From a virus: DNA of 23,445 nucleotides. Shown piece after piece: positions 6,078-13,508 of this stretch. The DNA lies in the IMG/VR virus record IMGVR_UViG_3300032083_000291, positions 1 through 23,445 of that record, one strand, 5' to 3'. The notes beneath the pieces are model-generated. The model had not been told where the DNA came from and searched no databases. It saw nothing but the letters and a program-made list of their open reading frames with translations. The position numbers and the translations under genes are program-made. Each line of letters begins with the position of its first letter. The stretch's first letter is position 1.

Positions 6078-6454
6078 TGGCTAAAAACTTAACAGAAAAG
6101 CAACAGGCTTTTATCAATGTTCTATTTGGTGATGCTAAAGGTGATCTATATGCAGCTAAACAGTTGGCTGGATACTCACCTAACACCGTCTTGTCAGAAA
6201 TTACGGCTGGCATTAAGGATGAGATTATTGAAGCCACTAAAAACTTTATGGCGCATAACGCCCCTAAAGCTGCATATGCTATTATTTCTGGTATTGATGA
6301 CCCTACCGAGTTAGGTATTCGTGATAAACTGAACGCTGCTAAAGACTTACTCGACAGAAGCGGCATTATTAAATCAGAAAAAATGCAAGTAGAAAGCACG
6401 GGTGGTGTATTTATTCTACCACCTAAAGCGGTAATTGAGGACGATGACGACTAA
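6077..6454 (+). CDS. Terminase small subunit-like protein
   Basis: 125 residues. The N-terminus LTEKQQAFINVLFG followed by an AAKQLAGYSPNT helix-turn-helix-like stretch is typical of small terminase subunits, which bind phage DNA and present it to the large subunit. DEIIEATKNFMAHNAPKAAY is the central helical region (oligomerisation). The end has IKSEKMQVESTGGVFILPPK and an acidic tail IEDDDD. The IxxEKMQVESxGGVFILPPK ending is common in this group. It is followed by a second HTH protein and the large terminase gene, in the standard order. Start coupled by TAATG. Confidence 0.8.
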   Translation: MAKNLTEKQQAFINVLFGDAKGDLYAAKQLAGYSPNTVLSEITAGIKDEIIEATKNFMAHNAPKAAYAIISGIDDPTELGIRDKLNAAKDLLDRSGIIKSEKMQVESTGGVFILPPKAVIEDDDD

Positions 6455-6896
6455 AGCATTACAACGTAGTATTGGAAGTTGGAAATTACCTCAACCACTT
6501 GATGTTAGAGAAGACGGTGAATGGGTTCCTATACCACGTATAGCTAGAACAGTACCGTTTGGCTATGAGCTAGATGAAGGCGACGATAAAGTTTTACTTC
6601 CTATTGAAACAGAACTAAATGCGTTGTCGGAAGCTAAAAAACATTTAAAGAAATATTCTTACAGAGAAGTATCTAATTGGTTAAGCACAAGAACAGGTCG
6701 CTACATATCACACGTAGGATTAATGAAACGGGTAAGAAATGAGCGAAAGCGTAAAAACAAAGCTACTATCCTCCGCAAGTGGGCAGCGTATGTCGAAGAG
6801 ACGCTCGCCAAAGCGGAGGAACTCGAAAAAGAAAGACTCGACGCCCAAACAGACACTACACGCAGCGGAGCTACTGAAGAACCCGCAAAAGATTGA
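6444..6896 (+). CDS. HTH protein between the terminase genes
   Basis: 150 residues from the ATG at 6444; a TTG three codons upstream (6435) is possible but weaker. The N-terminus SIGSWKLPQPLDVREDGEW leads to IARTVPFGYELDEGDDKVLL. A helix-turn-helix similar to resolvase/invertase DNA-binding domains follows (YSYREVSNWLSTRTGRYISH, then VGLMKRV), and the C-terminus is a long charged helix (AAYVEETLAKAEELEKERL). I recall equivalents beside large terminase genes in marine phages. A role as DNA-recognition partner of the terminase is inferred from the HTH and position. It overlaps the small subunit gene by 11 nt and the large subunit by 158 nt. Confidence 0.7.
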   Translation: MTTKALQRSIGSWKLPQPLDVREDGEWVPIPRIARTVPFGYELDEGDDKVLLPIETELNALSEAKKHLKKYSYREVSNWLSTRTGRYISHVGLMKRVRNERKRKNKATILRKWAAYVEETLAKAEELEKERLDAQTDTTRSGATEEPAKD

Positions 6897-8325
6897 GTCT
6901 TCTGTAGCACATCAACCACCTGAATCTGTAGAACAAAATGCTGTATTCAAACCTAATGCTGGCCCACAAACAGAGTTTTTAGAGGCCGCAGAACGAGAAG
7001 TATTGTATGGTGGTGCAGCAGGTGGTGGCAAGTCTTTTGCTATGTTAGCTGATCCTGTACGTTATTTTTCCCACCCCGATTTCAGTGGGCTACTGCTTAG
7101 ACATACAACAGAAGAACTTAGAGAACTTATTTTTAAGTCTCAAGAGATGTATCCTAAAGCAGTTCCGGGCATTAAATGGTCCGAAAGAAAGATGCAGTGG
7201 ACTGCGCCTTCCGGTGCGCGATTGTGGATGTCTTATCTGGATAGAGATGAAGACGTATTGCGTTATCAGGGTCTAGCATTTAGCTGGATAGGCTTTGATG
7301 AGTTGACTCAGTGGGCTACACCTTATGCGTGGGACTACATGCGATCTCGTCTACGGTCCACTGCTCCTGACTTACCTGTATATATGCGGGCTACAACCAA
7401 TCCGGGCGGCAGAGGGCATCATTGGGTTAAGAAAATGTTTCTTGATCCTGCACCACCGAACAGCAGATTTGTAGCTACTAACATTGAAACAGGCGAAGAT
7501 TTAAATTATCCGGCAGGTCATGCTAAAGCAGGAAAGCCTTTATTTAAAAGAAGGTTCATACCCGCTAAACTAATTGATAATCCATATCTAGCTGAAAGCG
7601 GAGACTATGAAGCAATGCTTCTTTCTTTGCCGGAGCAACAAAAAAGACAGCTATTAGACGGTGACTGGGATATTAAAGAAGGTGCAGCGTTTACGGAATT
7701 TAATAGAAACATTCATGTCGTTGAGCCATTTGACATACCAAATAATTGGGTTAAGTTTCGTGCTTGTGACTATGGCTATGGTTCATATAGTGGCGTGTTA
7801 TGGTTTGCTGTAAGTCCAGATGAACAACTAATCGTATACAGAGAGCTATACGTGTCTAAAGTATTAGCTACAGATTTAGCCGATATGGTATTAGAACTAG
7901 AGGCAGAAGACGGTAATATTAAATATGGTGTTCTTGATAGTTCTTTGTGGCATAAAAGAGGTGATACAGGCCCATCTTTGGCGGAACAAATGATTAGTAA
8001 AGGGTGTCGTTGGAGACCGTCTGATCGTAGTAAAGGTAGTAGAGTTGCAGGTAAAAACGAAATTCATCGTAGGCTTCAGGTTGATGAATTTACAGAAGAA
8101 CCCAGATTAATCTTTTTTAATAGTTGCACAAATATGGTATCTCAATTACCTGCTTTACCTATAGATAAGAAAAACCCCGAAGATATTGATACTCACTCAG
8201 AAGATCACTTGTATGATGCTTTACGTTACGGTATAATGTCAAGACCACGCTTTAGTATTTTTGACTTTGATTCACAAATGCCCAGAAATACTCATACACC
8301 AGCCGATGCTGTATTTGGATATTAA
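6739..8325 (+). CDS. terL: Terminase large subunit (packaging ATPase and nuclease)
   Basis: 528 residues, a usual length. KPNAGPQTEFLEAAEREVLY precedes the Walker A motif GGAAGGGKS (91-99). Walker B is WIGFDELT (D187 and catalytic E188), followed by the coupling motif RATTNPGG (218-224). The C-terminal RNase H-like nuclease has ACDYGYG (D344), YGVLDSS (D400) and HSEDHLYDALRYG (D489/D493), the expected acidic residues for two metals. It pumps DNA into the prohead and cuts concatemers. The start is uncertain: ATG 6739 is the longest, ATG 6790 the main alternative. The first about 52 residues are Lys/Arg/Ser-rich and overlap the HTH gene; similarity to the family starts near residue 45. Confidence 0.92.
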   Translation: MSESVKTKLLSSASGQRMSKRRSPKRRNSKKKDSTPKQTLHAAELLKNPQKIESSVAHQPPESVEQNAVFKPNAGPQTEFLEAAEREVLYGGAAGGGKSFAMLADPVRYFSHPDFSGLLLRHTTEELRELIFKSQEMYPKAVPGIKWSERKMQWTAPSGARLWMSYLDRDEDVLRYQGLAFSWIGFDELTQWATPYAWDYMRSRLRSTAPDLPVYMRATTNPGGRGHHWVKKMFLDPAPPNSRFVATNIETGEDLNYPAGHAKAGKPLFKRRFIPAKLIDNPYLAESGDYEAMLLSLPEQQKRQLLDGDWDIKEGAAFTEFNRNIHVVEPFDIPNNWVKFRACDYGYGSYSGVLWFAVSPDEQLIVYRELYVSKVLATDLADMVLELEAEDGNIKYGVLDSSLWHKRGDTGPSLAEQMISKGCRWRPSDRSKGSRVAGKNEIHRRLQVDEFTEEPRLIFFNSCTNMVSQLPALPIDKKNPEDIDTHSEDHLYDALRYGIMSRPRFSIFDFDSQMPRNTHTPADAVFGY

Positions 8326-8336
8326 AGGAATTATAA

Positions 8337-10478
8337 ATGGCTATTGAAGAAGATGACTTCCTAATCGAAGAGATGGGTGTAGCAGCAGAAGATGTGGATA
8401 ACGTAGATGAAGTAGACTACGGCTATACGCCTATTCTTAAATATATCAACGACAAATACGAAAAGGCTAAAACCTACCGTTTTACGGAAGAGCAACGCTG
8501 GCTAAAATCTTATCGTAATTACAGAGGCATTTATGGTCCTGACGTTCAGTTTATGGAAACAGAAAAATCTCGTGTATTTATTAAAATTACTAAAACTAAA
8601 ACACTTGCGGCATATGGTCAAATTGTAGATGTACTATTTGGTAATCAGCGTTTTCCTATTACTATTGATCCTACAGTATTACCCGAAGGTGTAGAAGACA
8701 CCGTACACTTTGATCCGTCACTTCCTGATGAGCTTAAAGAAGAAGGTCCAGTAGAACAAGATAGCCCGTATGGTTTTGCAGGTGATGGTGCAGACTTACC
8801 TGCGGGTTCTACAGAACGCTCTCTTATGCTTGCGGGTATGGAAGAAAAACTACAGGATGTAAAGGGTCTTAAAAAAGGTCCGGGTACAACGCCTTCCGCT
8901 ATTACCTTTCATCCTGCTATGGTTGCAGCAAAGAAAATGCAAAAGAAAGTTATGGATCAATTACAGGAATGTAATGCTTCCAAACATCTTCGCAGCACTT
9001 CTTTTGAAATGGCGTTATTTGGTACAGGTGTACTAAAGGGTCCATTTGCTGTAAATAAAGAATATGCAAACTGGGATGATGAGGGTACGTATACGCCAAC
9101 CATTAAAACTGTACCTCAAATTGGTCATGTAAGTGTTTGGAATTTTTATCCAGACCCAGATGCAAACAATATGGAAGAAGCACAGTACGTTGTAGAGCGT
9201 CATAAGATGAGCCGCAGCCAATTACTTAATCTTAAAAAACGCCCTCTCTTTAGGGGTAATGTCATTGACCAATGTGTTGAGCAGGGTGAGTCCTACGTAA
9301 AAGAATGGTGGGAAGATGATCTTGCTGATTACGAACAGACACATAGCATTGATCGTTTTGAAGTTTTAGAATACTGGGGTGTAATTGATACAGACCTTCT
9401 TGAAGATGAAGACATTGATATTCCAGAAGAGCTTGCAGATGCAGATCAAGTACAAGCTAATATCTGGACAGTTAATGGTCAAGTTATTCGTCTTGTAGTT
9501 AATCCCTTTAAACCTGTTCGTATTCCATATATGGCAGCACCGTATGAACTAAATCCATACAGCTTCTTTGGTGTAGGCATTGCTGAAAATATGGAAGACA
9601 CACAAATTCTTATGAACGGCTTTATGAGAATGGCTGTAGATAATGCTGTATTGTCTGGTAATCTTCTTATTGAAGTGGATGAAACAAATCTAACTCCGGG
9701 TCAAGACCTCAGTGTTTATCCCGGTAAAGTGTTTCGCCGTCAGGGTGGTGCGCCCGGACAGGCAATCTTTGGTACTAAGTTTCCAAATGTTGCTGGTGAA
9801 AATCTACAGCTATTTGATAAAGCTAGACAGCTTGCTGATGAAAGCACCGGCTTTCCTTCTTTCGCGCACGGACAAACGGGTGTGTCGGGTGTAGGTAGAA
9901 CTGCTAGTGGCATTAGTATGCTTATGGGCGCAGCAGCAGGCAGTATTAAGAACGTCATTAAGAATGTAGACGACTACCTACTAAAGCCTCTCGGTGACGG
10001 TCTATTTCAGTTTAACATGCAGTTTTCTTTTGATAAAGATATTAAGGGTGATCTTGAAGTTAAGGCACGTGGTACAGAAAGTCTGATGGCTAACGAAGTA
10101 CGTAGTCAACGCCTCATGCAATTTATTCAAGTTACTAGCAATCCAGCACTTGCACCTTTTGCAAAAATGGATTATATTATCACTGAGATTGCCAGATCAC
10201 TTGATCTTGATCCTGAAAAGGTTGTCAACAATATGGGTGACGCAGCACTTCAGGCAGAGATGATGAAGGCGTGGCAAGCAACTCAGCCACCACCGCCACA
10301 ACAGGGCGCTCCAGCAGGAGCTAATCCTCAAGACCCAACGGGTGCAGGCGGTGGAAACATTGGTGTAGGTATGGCACCCGGACCACAAGAACAGGGATTC
10401 TCAGGTAATGAACAACAACAGCCAGCAGAAGGCGGAGCGCCTCAAAGCACTGGTCAGCAACCCCCACCTGTGGGCTAA
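8337..10478 (+). CDS. Portal protein
   Basis: 713 residues, in the size range of podovirus portals of the P22 type. It follows the large terminase after 11 nt, with AAAGGAAT as ribosome binding site. Portal-like features are an acidic N-terminus, YRFTEEQRWLKSYRNYRGIY, a central WNFYPDPDANNMEEAQYVVE segment, YWGVIDTDLL, IPYMAAPYELNPYSFFGVG and a long helical region with MAVDNAVLSGNLLIEVDE and SGVGRTASGISMLMGAAAGS. The last 67 residues (647-713) are Pro/Gln/Gly-rich and disordered; the end overlaps the next gene out of frame by 71 nt. The portal is the dodecameric ring at the capsid vertex for DNA entry and exit. Confidence 0.9.
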   Translation: MAIEEDDFLIEEMGVAAEDVDNVDEVDYGYTPILKYINDKYEKAKTYRFTEEQRWLKSYRNYRGIYGPDVQFMETEKSRVFIKITKTKTLAAYGQIVDVLFGNQRFPITIDPTVLPEGVEDTVHFDPSLPDELKEEGPVEQDSPYGFAGDGADLPAGSTERSLMLAGMEEKLQDVKGLKKGPGTTPSAITFHPAMVAAKKMQKKVMDQLQECNASKHLRSTSFEMALFGTGVLKGPFAVNKEYANWDDEGTYTPTIKTVPQIGHVSVWNFYPDPDANNMEEAQYVVERHKMSRSQLLNLKKRPLFRGNVIDQCVEQGESYVKEWWEDDLADYEQTHSIDRFEVLEYWGVIDTDLLEDEDIDIPEELADADQVQANIWTVNGQVIRLVVNPFKPVRIPYMAAPYELNPYSFFGVGIAENMEDTQILMNGFMRMAVDNAVLSGNLLIEVDETNLTPGQDLSVYPGKVFRRQGGAPGQAIFGTKFPNVAGENLQLFDKARQLADESTGFPSFAHGQTGVSGVGRTASGISMLMGAAAGSIKNVIKNVDDYLLKPLGDGLFQFNMQFSFDKDIKGDLEVKARGTESLMANEVRSQRLMQFIQVTSNPALAPFAKMDYIITEIARSLDLDPEKVVNNMGDAALQAEMMKAWQATQPPPPQQGAPAGANPQDPTGAGGGNIGVGMAPGPQEQGFSGNEQQQPAEGGAPQSTGQQPPPVG

Positions 10479-10626
10479 CTTTGTAGAGTATTTAGACTAT
10501 CAAATAGAACAGCAGCATAAAGTGCTAGAACAATCTGAGTGTTCTGTTGGTGTACAAAGAGCGCAGGGTTACATTCAAGCCCTTAGAAAATTAAAGTCTT
10601 TGGATAATATAGTTAAGAGGGATTAA
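10408..10626 (+). CDS. Small helical protein coupled to the portal gene, unknown function
   Basis: 72 residues, mostly helical: LKALVSNPHLWANFVEYLDY, then QIEQQHKVLEQ and VGVQRAQGYIQALRKLKSL. The layout (NPxWxxFxEYLD, then RAQGxIxALRxLK) matches small proteins that I remember directly after the portal gene in other marine phages, so the frame is very probably real although its first 71 nt lie inside the portal gene. The region that overlaps it in the portal is the disordered Pro/Gln tail, which can tolerate overprinting. Its function is unknown. Confidence 0.75.
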   Translation: MNNNSQQKAERLKALVSNPHLWANFVEYLDYQIEQQHKVLEQSECSVGVQRAQGYIQALRKLKSLDNIVKRD

Positions 10627-10627
10627 T

Positions 10628-12316
10628 ATGCTAGAAAAACAAATGGAATTATTTGAAGAGGGTGGTCAGGTTGATCCCGTATCAGGCAATGACGTACCTT
10701 TAGGTAGCACGGAAAAAGAAGTACGTGATGACCAGCCTGCTATGCTTAGTGAAGGTGAGATGGTAATTCCTGCTGACGTTGTTCGTTATTTTGGCGTTGA
10801 GCATTTTATGAAGCTTCGAGATGAAGCTAAAATGGGCTACAAGAAAATGGAGGCTATGGGTCAATTTGGTACAGAAGAAGGACAAACATTACCAGACGAC
10901 ACATTATTTAATGCGGGTGGCCCACCTTTTACGATTGAGGATATTGAGGTTATTGAACCTGACGACTTAGAAAGCTTAGAAGGTGGTGAAGAAGATACTT
11001 TAGAAGCTAATGCAGGTGCCTTTGTTCAAGGAGGGCAGGGAACTAACCCTTTTGATAATAATGCTGCTACAACAGCAGGGCAACAATTTGCAGCAGGAAA
11101 ACCTATAACAGCTAGTAGCTTTAGTCAGCCTGCTTTTACATTTGATAGTTTTAAAGGTTTTTCTGGTCTTACTTCTGACTATATTCAAAGTTTTTTACCT
11201 GATGCTTTTAAAAATAAAAAACCAAAACAGGCTAATCTAGCTACTAACATATTAGATACATTTTATGGAGATAAGCTACGACAACAAGCTCAAGGAGCTT
11301 CCACAAAAGCTGGTCAAAGTGACCTACCAGATGCAGGAGGAAAATCTGATCTTTCTAGTGCTACACCCGGTATAGGATCAGTAAGTGAATTAATGAGTAA
11401 TCCTAGTACAGCTAGTTTAGGCTCTCTTGCAGGATTGGGTCAAATGTTAGACAGCACTATTGGTCGTGGTGTTTTAGGTTTTGCAGATTTAGCTATTGGT
11501 CAAGCATTAACCCCATCAACAGGCCTGATGGGACCAGTTGGCGGGCTTATGGCGACGGCATCTGCGCTTAGTCCTACTATAAGTAAGGGTTTTGATGTAG
11601 TAAACAATGTAGCTACTACGGACGCAAAAAAAGCTAAAGATGCAGCACTTTCTATAGAGTATGATTTAAGTAAAATGTCTCCGGCAGAAATTACAGACTT
11701 AAACACCTATGCACAATTTAATGCTATAAGTAATGTTACAGGTTACGACCCTACAGTAGACCCCGCTGTTAGTGCTGTTGGTATGACTTCTCAGGGAGTA
11801 CCCGGATTTTCTGTAGCGGGAACGTTTGGTGCCACATACGGGTGGAATGATGAGCTTGGCGAATTTGAAGTGGTAGCAGACAAACTTACCCCAACAGACG
11901 TTAATAAAGCTAAGACAACATCACAGAAGATGGCACAAAACGCTAAAAGCCATGTTAGTGCGGGTTTCACTGTCGATGAAGTTGAGGATGAAGACGACAT
12001 AGCAGATATTGATGATCCGGGTTTTGACCAATCTGCAACTACTGCTCCTGACTTTGACCCCAATGATCTTGGTGATGATGCTCAAGCTGATGCCGAAGCT
12101 GATGTTGATGATGCTGAAGCAACTTCTGCCGAAGAAGCGGGTGCGGGAGACGGTTCTTCTACAGGCGATGATAGCGGTAACGAAACTGAGGATGGAGATG
12201 ATGGAGCAGAAGGTGTAGGTGCAGCTAAAGGAGGATTAATCAAGCGTAAACCACGAAACAAAAAAAGAGGTGGAAGAAAAAGAAAGAAAAGAGGGGGCTT
12301 AGGTTCCCGAAAGTGA
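10628..12316 (+). CDS. Large protein with FEEGGQ and PAMLSEGEMVIPADVVRYFG motifs; acidic stretch and basic tail
   Basis: 562 residues, function unknown. Residues 1-80 are the conserved-looking part: FEEGGQVDPVSGNDVPLG, then STEKEVRDDQPAMLSEGEMV, IPADVVRYFGVEHFMKLRDE and AKMGYKKMEAMG. I know this segment from uncultured marine phage proteins. The middle (about 100-440) is Gly/Ser/Ala/Thr-rich with likely helices and Gly-rich hydrophobic stretches (SLAGLGQMLDSTIGRGVLGF). Residues 450-533 are very acidic (Asp/Glu/Ala), and the last 29 are very basic (AAKGGLIKRKPRNKKRGGRK and onward). An internal virion, ejection or assembly protein is plausible from its place between portal and scaffold. The ATG at 10628 has AGAGGG at 10616-10621. 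Confidence 0.75.
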   Translation: MLEKQMELFEEGGQVDPVSGNDVPLGSTEKEVRDDQPAMLSEGEMVIPADVVRYFGVEHFMKLRDEAKMGYKKMEAMGQFGTEEGQTLPDDTLFNAGGPPFTIEDIEVIEPDDLESLEGGEEDTLEANAGAFVQGGQGTNPFDNNAATTAGQQFAAGKPITASSFSQPAFTFDSFKGFSGLTSDYIQSFLPDAFKNKKPKQANLATNILDTFYGDKLRQQAQGASTKAGQSDLPDAGGKSDLSSATPGIGSVSELMSNPSTASLGSLAGLGQMLDSTIGRGVLGFADLAIGQALTPSTGLMGPVGGLMATASALSPTISKGFDVVNNVATTDAKKAKDAALSIEYDLSKMSPAEITDLNTYAQFNAISNVTGYDPTVDPAVSAVGMTSQGVPGFSVAGTFGATYGWNDELGEFEVVADKLTPTDVNKAKTTSQKMAQNAKSHVSAGFTVDEVEDEDDIADIDDPGFDQSATTAPDFDPNDLGDDAQADAEADVDDAEATSAEEAGAGDGSSTGDDSGNETEDGDDGAEGVGAAKGGLIKRKPRNKKRGGRKRKKRGGLGSRK

Positions 12317-12398
12317 TAGTCACACTTAAACAGACTAATTTGCTGGCTACTCATCCCCCTACACAGTAGGCTACGGTGGCCCCAGAGAAAGAAATATA

Positions 12399-13262
12399 AT
12401 GTCTGAAGTAGATACCGTACAGGTAGAAGAAAAGAAAGCCTTTATTAGTCGTCCGTATTCCAATTCGGAACGCATTAAGAAAGACGAAGAAGAACTAGAA
12501 GAAATGCTTCGCGTACAAAAGGGTGAAGTGTCCGAAGAAGAAGAAGAACAAGAGGCAGAACCCACTACCGCTGAAGAGCGTTCATTTAAAAAGAGATATG
12601 GTGACTTACGTAGACACACACAGAAACAACAGGAAGACCTACAATCTCAAATTAGTGAATTAAAGGAACAGCTTACGTCTGCCACTAAAAAGGAGATGAA
12701 GCTACCTAAAACAGACGATGAGATTGATGTGTGGATGTCTAAGTATCCAGACGTAGCAGCCATCGTAGAAACTATTGCAATTAAGAAAGCAAGAGAACAA
12801 TCTACAGAATTAGAAGAGCGTGTAACTAAAATTAATAAGATGCAAGAAGACGCAGAGCGTCAGAAGGCAGAAACTGTTTTGTTACAGTTACACCCAGACT
12901 TCGATGAAATTAGACAGGACGATGACTTCCACACGTGGGCAGAAGAACAACCGCGTTGGATTCAACAAGCCCTGTACGACAATGACAATGATGCTCAAGC
13001 AGCAGCAAGAGCCATTGATCTATATAAGGCAGACAGAGGTATTAGTACCAAAAAGAAAAGCAAGCGTTCTAGTAACGCCGCTGAAATGGTAGATACCCGT
13101 GCCACACGTAATCGGCCTACAGCCGAAGATACTTCCGGCGTCATTAAAGAATCAGACGTTCAGAAGATGTCAGCTACACAGTACGAAAAGAATCAAGATA
13201 CTATTATGGAAGCTATCCGTTCAGGAAAGTTTGTATATGATCTTTCTGGTTCAGCACGTTAA
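12399..13262 (+). CDS. Probable capsid scaffolding protein
   Basis: 287 residues, acidic at the N-terminus and strongly helical. Residues 25-58 are Glu-rich, residues about 70-95 form a coiled coil (KQQEDLQSQISELKEQLTSA), and a second coiled coil lies around 125-155 (EQSTELEERVTKINKMQEDA). A Lys-rich linker (STKKKSKRSS) and a C-terminal segment with YEKNQDTIMEAIRSGKFVYD follow. Acidic coiled-coil proteins coded directly before the major capsid gene are the usual scaffolds that guide prohead assembly. The C-terminal YEKNxDxIMEAIRSGKFxYD pattern is one I remember from putative scaffolds of marine phages. No protease motif is visible. It is separated from the upstream gene by 82 nt. Confidence 0.75.
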   Translation: MSEVDTVQVEEKKAFISRPYSNSERIKKDEEELEEMLRVQKGEVSEEEEEQEAEPTTAEERSFKKRYGDLRRHTQKQQEDLQSQISELKEQLTSATKKEMKLPKTDDEIDVWMSKYPDVAAIVETIAIKKAREQSTELEERVTKINKMQEDAERQKAETVLLQLHPDFDEIRQDDDFHTWAEEQPRWIQQALYDNDNDAQAAARAIDLYKADRGISTKKKSKRSSNAAEMVDTRATRNRPTAEDTSGVIKESDVQKMSATQYEKNQDTIMEAIRSGKFVYDLSGSAR

Positions 13263-13268
13263 TAATAG

Positions 13269-13296
13269 TTGACATTATAAAATAACCGTATATAAC
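13269..13296 (+). promoter_or_regulatory. Sigma70-type promoter of the capsid cassette, TTGACA-N16-TATAAC
   Basis: TTGACA at 13269-13274 and TATAAC at 13291-13296 with a 16-bp AT-rich spacer. The upstream decamer ATAGTTGACA (13265-13274) is identical to that of the promoter at 5701-5710, and both spacers contain TAAAATAA. The predicted start is about 13302-13304. It lies right after the stop of the scaffold gene and would give extra transcription of the major capsid gene. Confidence 0.78.
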
Positions 13297-13301
13297 TATA
13301 T

Positions 13302-13427
13302 CAAAATAAGTGGCCGCATTAGCCTACCCACTATTTTGGTGTAGTTTATACACCTTAGCAACTACATTTTTATCTATAGACTTACCTAAAGCGAGTAGCC
13401 CGTTAATAATACGTTAGGCCAAATGTA
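13302..13427 (+). ncRNA. Structured 5' leader of the capsid mRNA (three predicted stems)
   Basis: The 246 nt between 13263 and 13508 hold no plausible gene. Stem 1: 13302-13308 plus 13310-13313 pair with 13328-13338, giving 11 pairs with one bulged A, starting at the predicted transcript 5' end. Stem 2: GGTGTA (13338-13343) pairs with TACACC (13349-13354), loop GTTTA. Stem 3: TACATTT (13363-13369) pairs with AAATGTA (13421-13427), enclosing CCTAA (13385-13389) and TTAGG (13414-13418). A 5'-end hairpin of this kind commonly protects mRNA from decay. A regulatory role for stems 2 and 3 is not established. No known RNA family was recognised. Confidence 0.5.
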
Positions 13428-13508
13428 TTTTTAAGCGCACCTACTTTAATTAGCCTCTACAGGAAGTTTGGAGTTAGCATCTGATAGCTGTTTAAAGGAG
13501 TTAATGTT

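Noticed and set aside
7729-7760. TTGACA inside the large terminase gene as a promoter
   Set aside because: No acceptable -10 box at 15-19 bp and it lacks the ATAG extension found at the two supported promoters.
12082-12354. Minus-strand frame of 90 residues at the end of the large GG-motif protein
   Set aside because: Ser/Ala/Pro-rich sequence is the expected antisense of an acidic Asp/Glu/Ala stretch; no start signal.
13263-13508. tRNA or attachment site in the capsid leader
   Set aside because: No cloverleaf with T-arm GTTC-like sequence and no direct repeat of attachment-site type; the pairs that can be drawn fit hairpins only.
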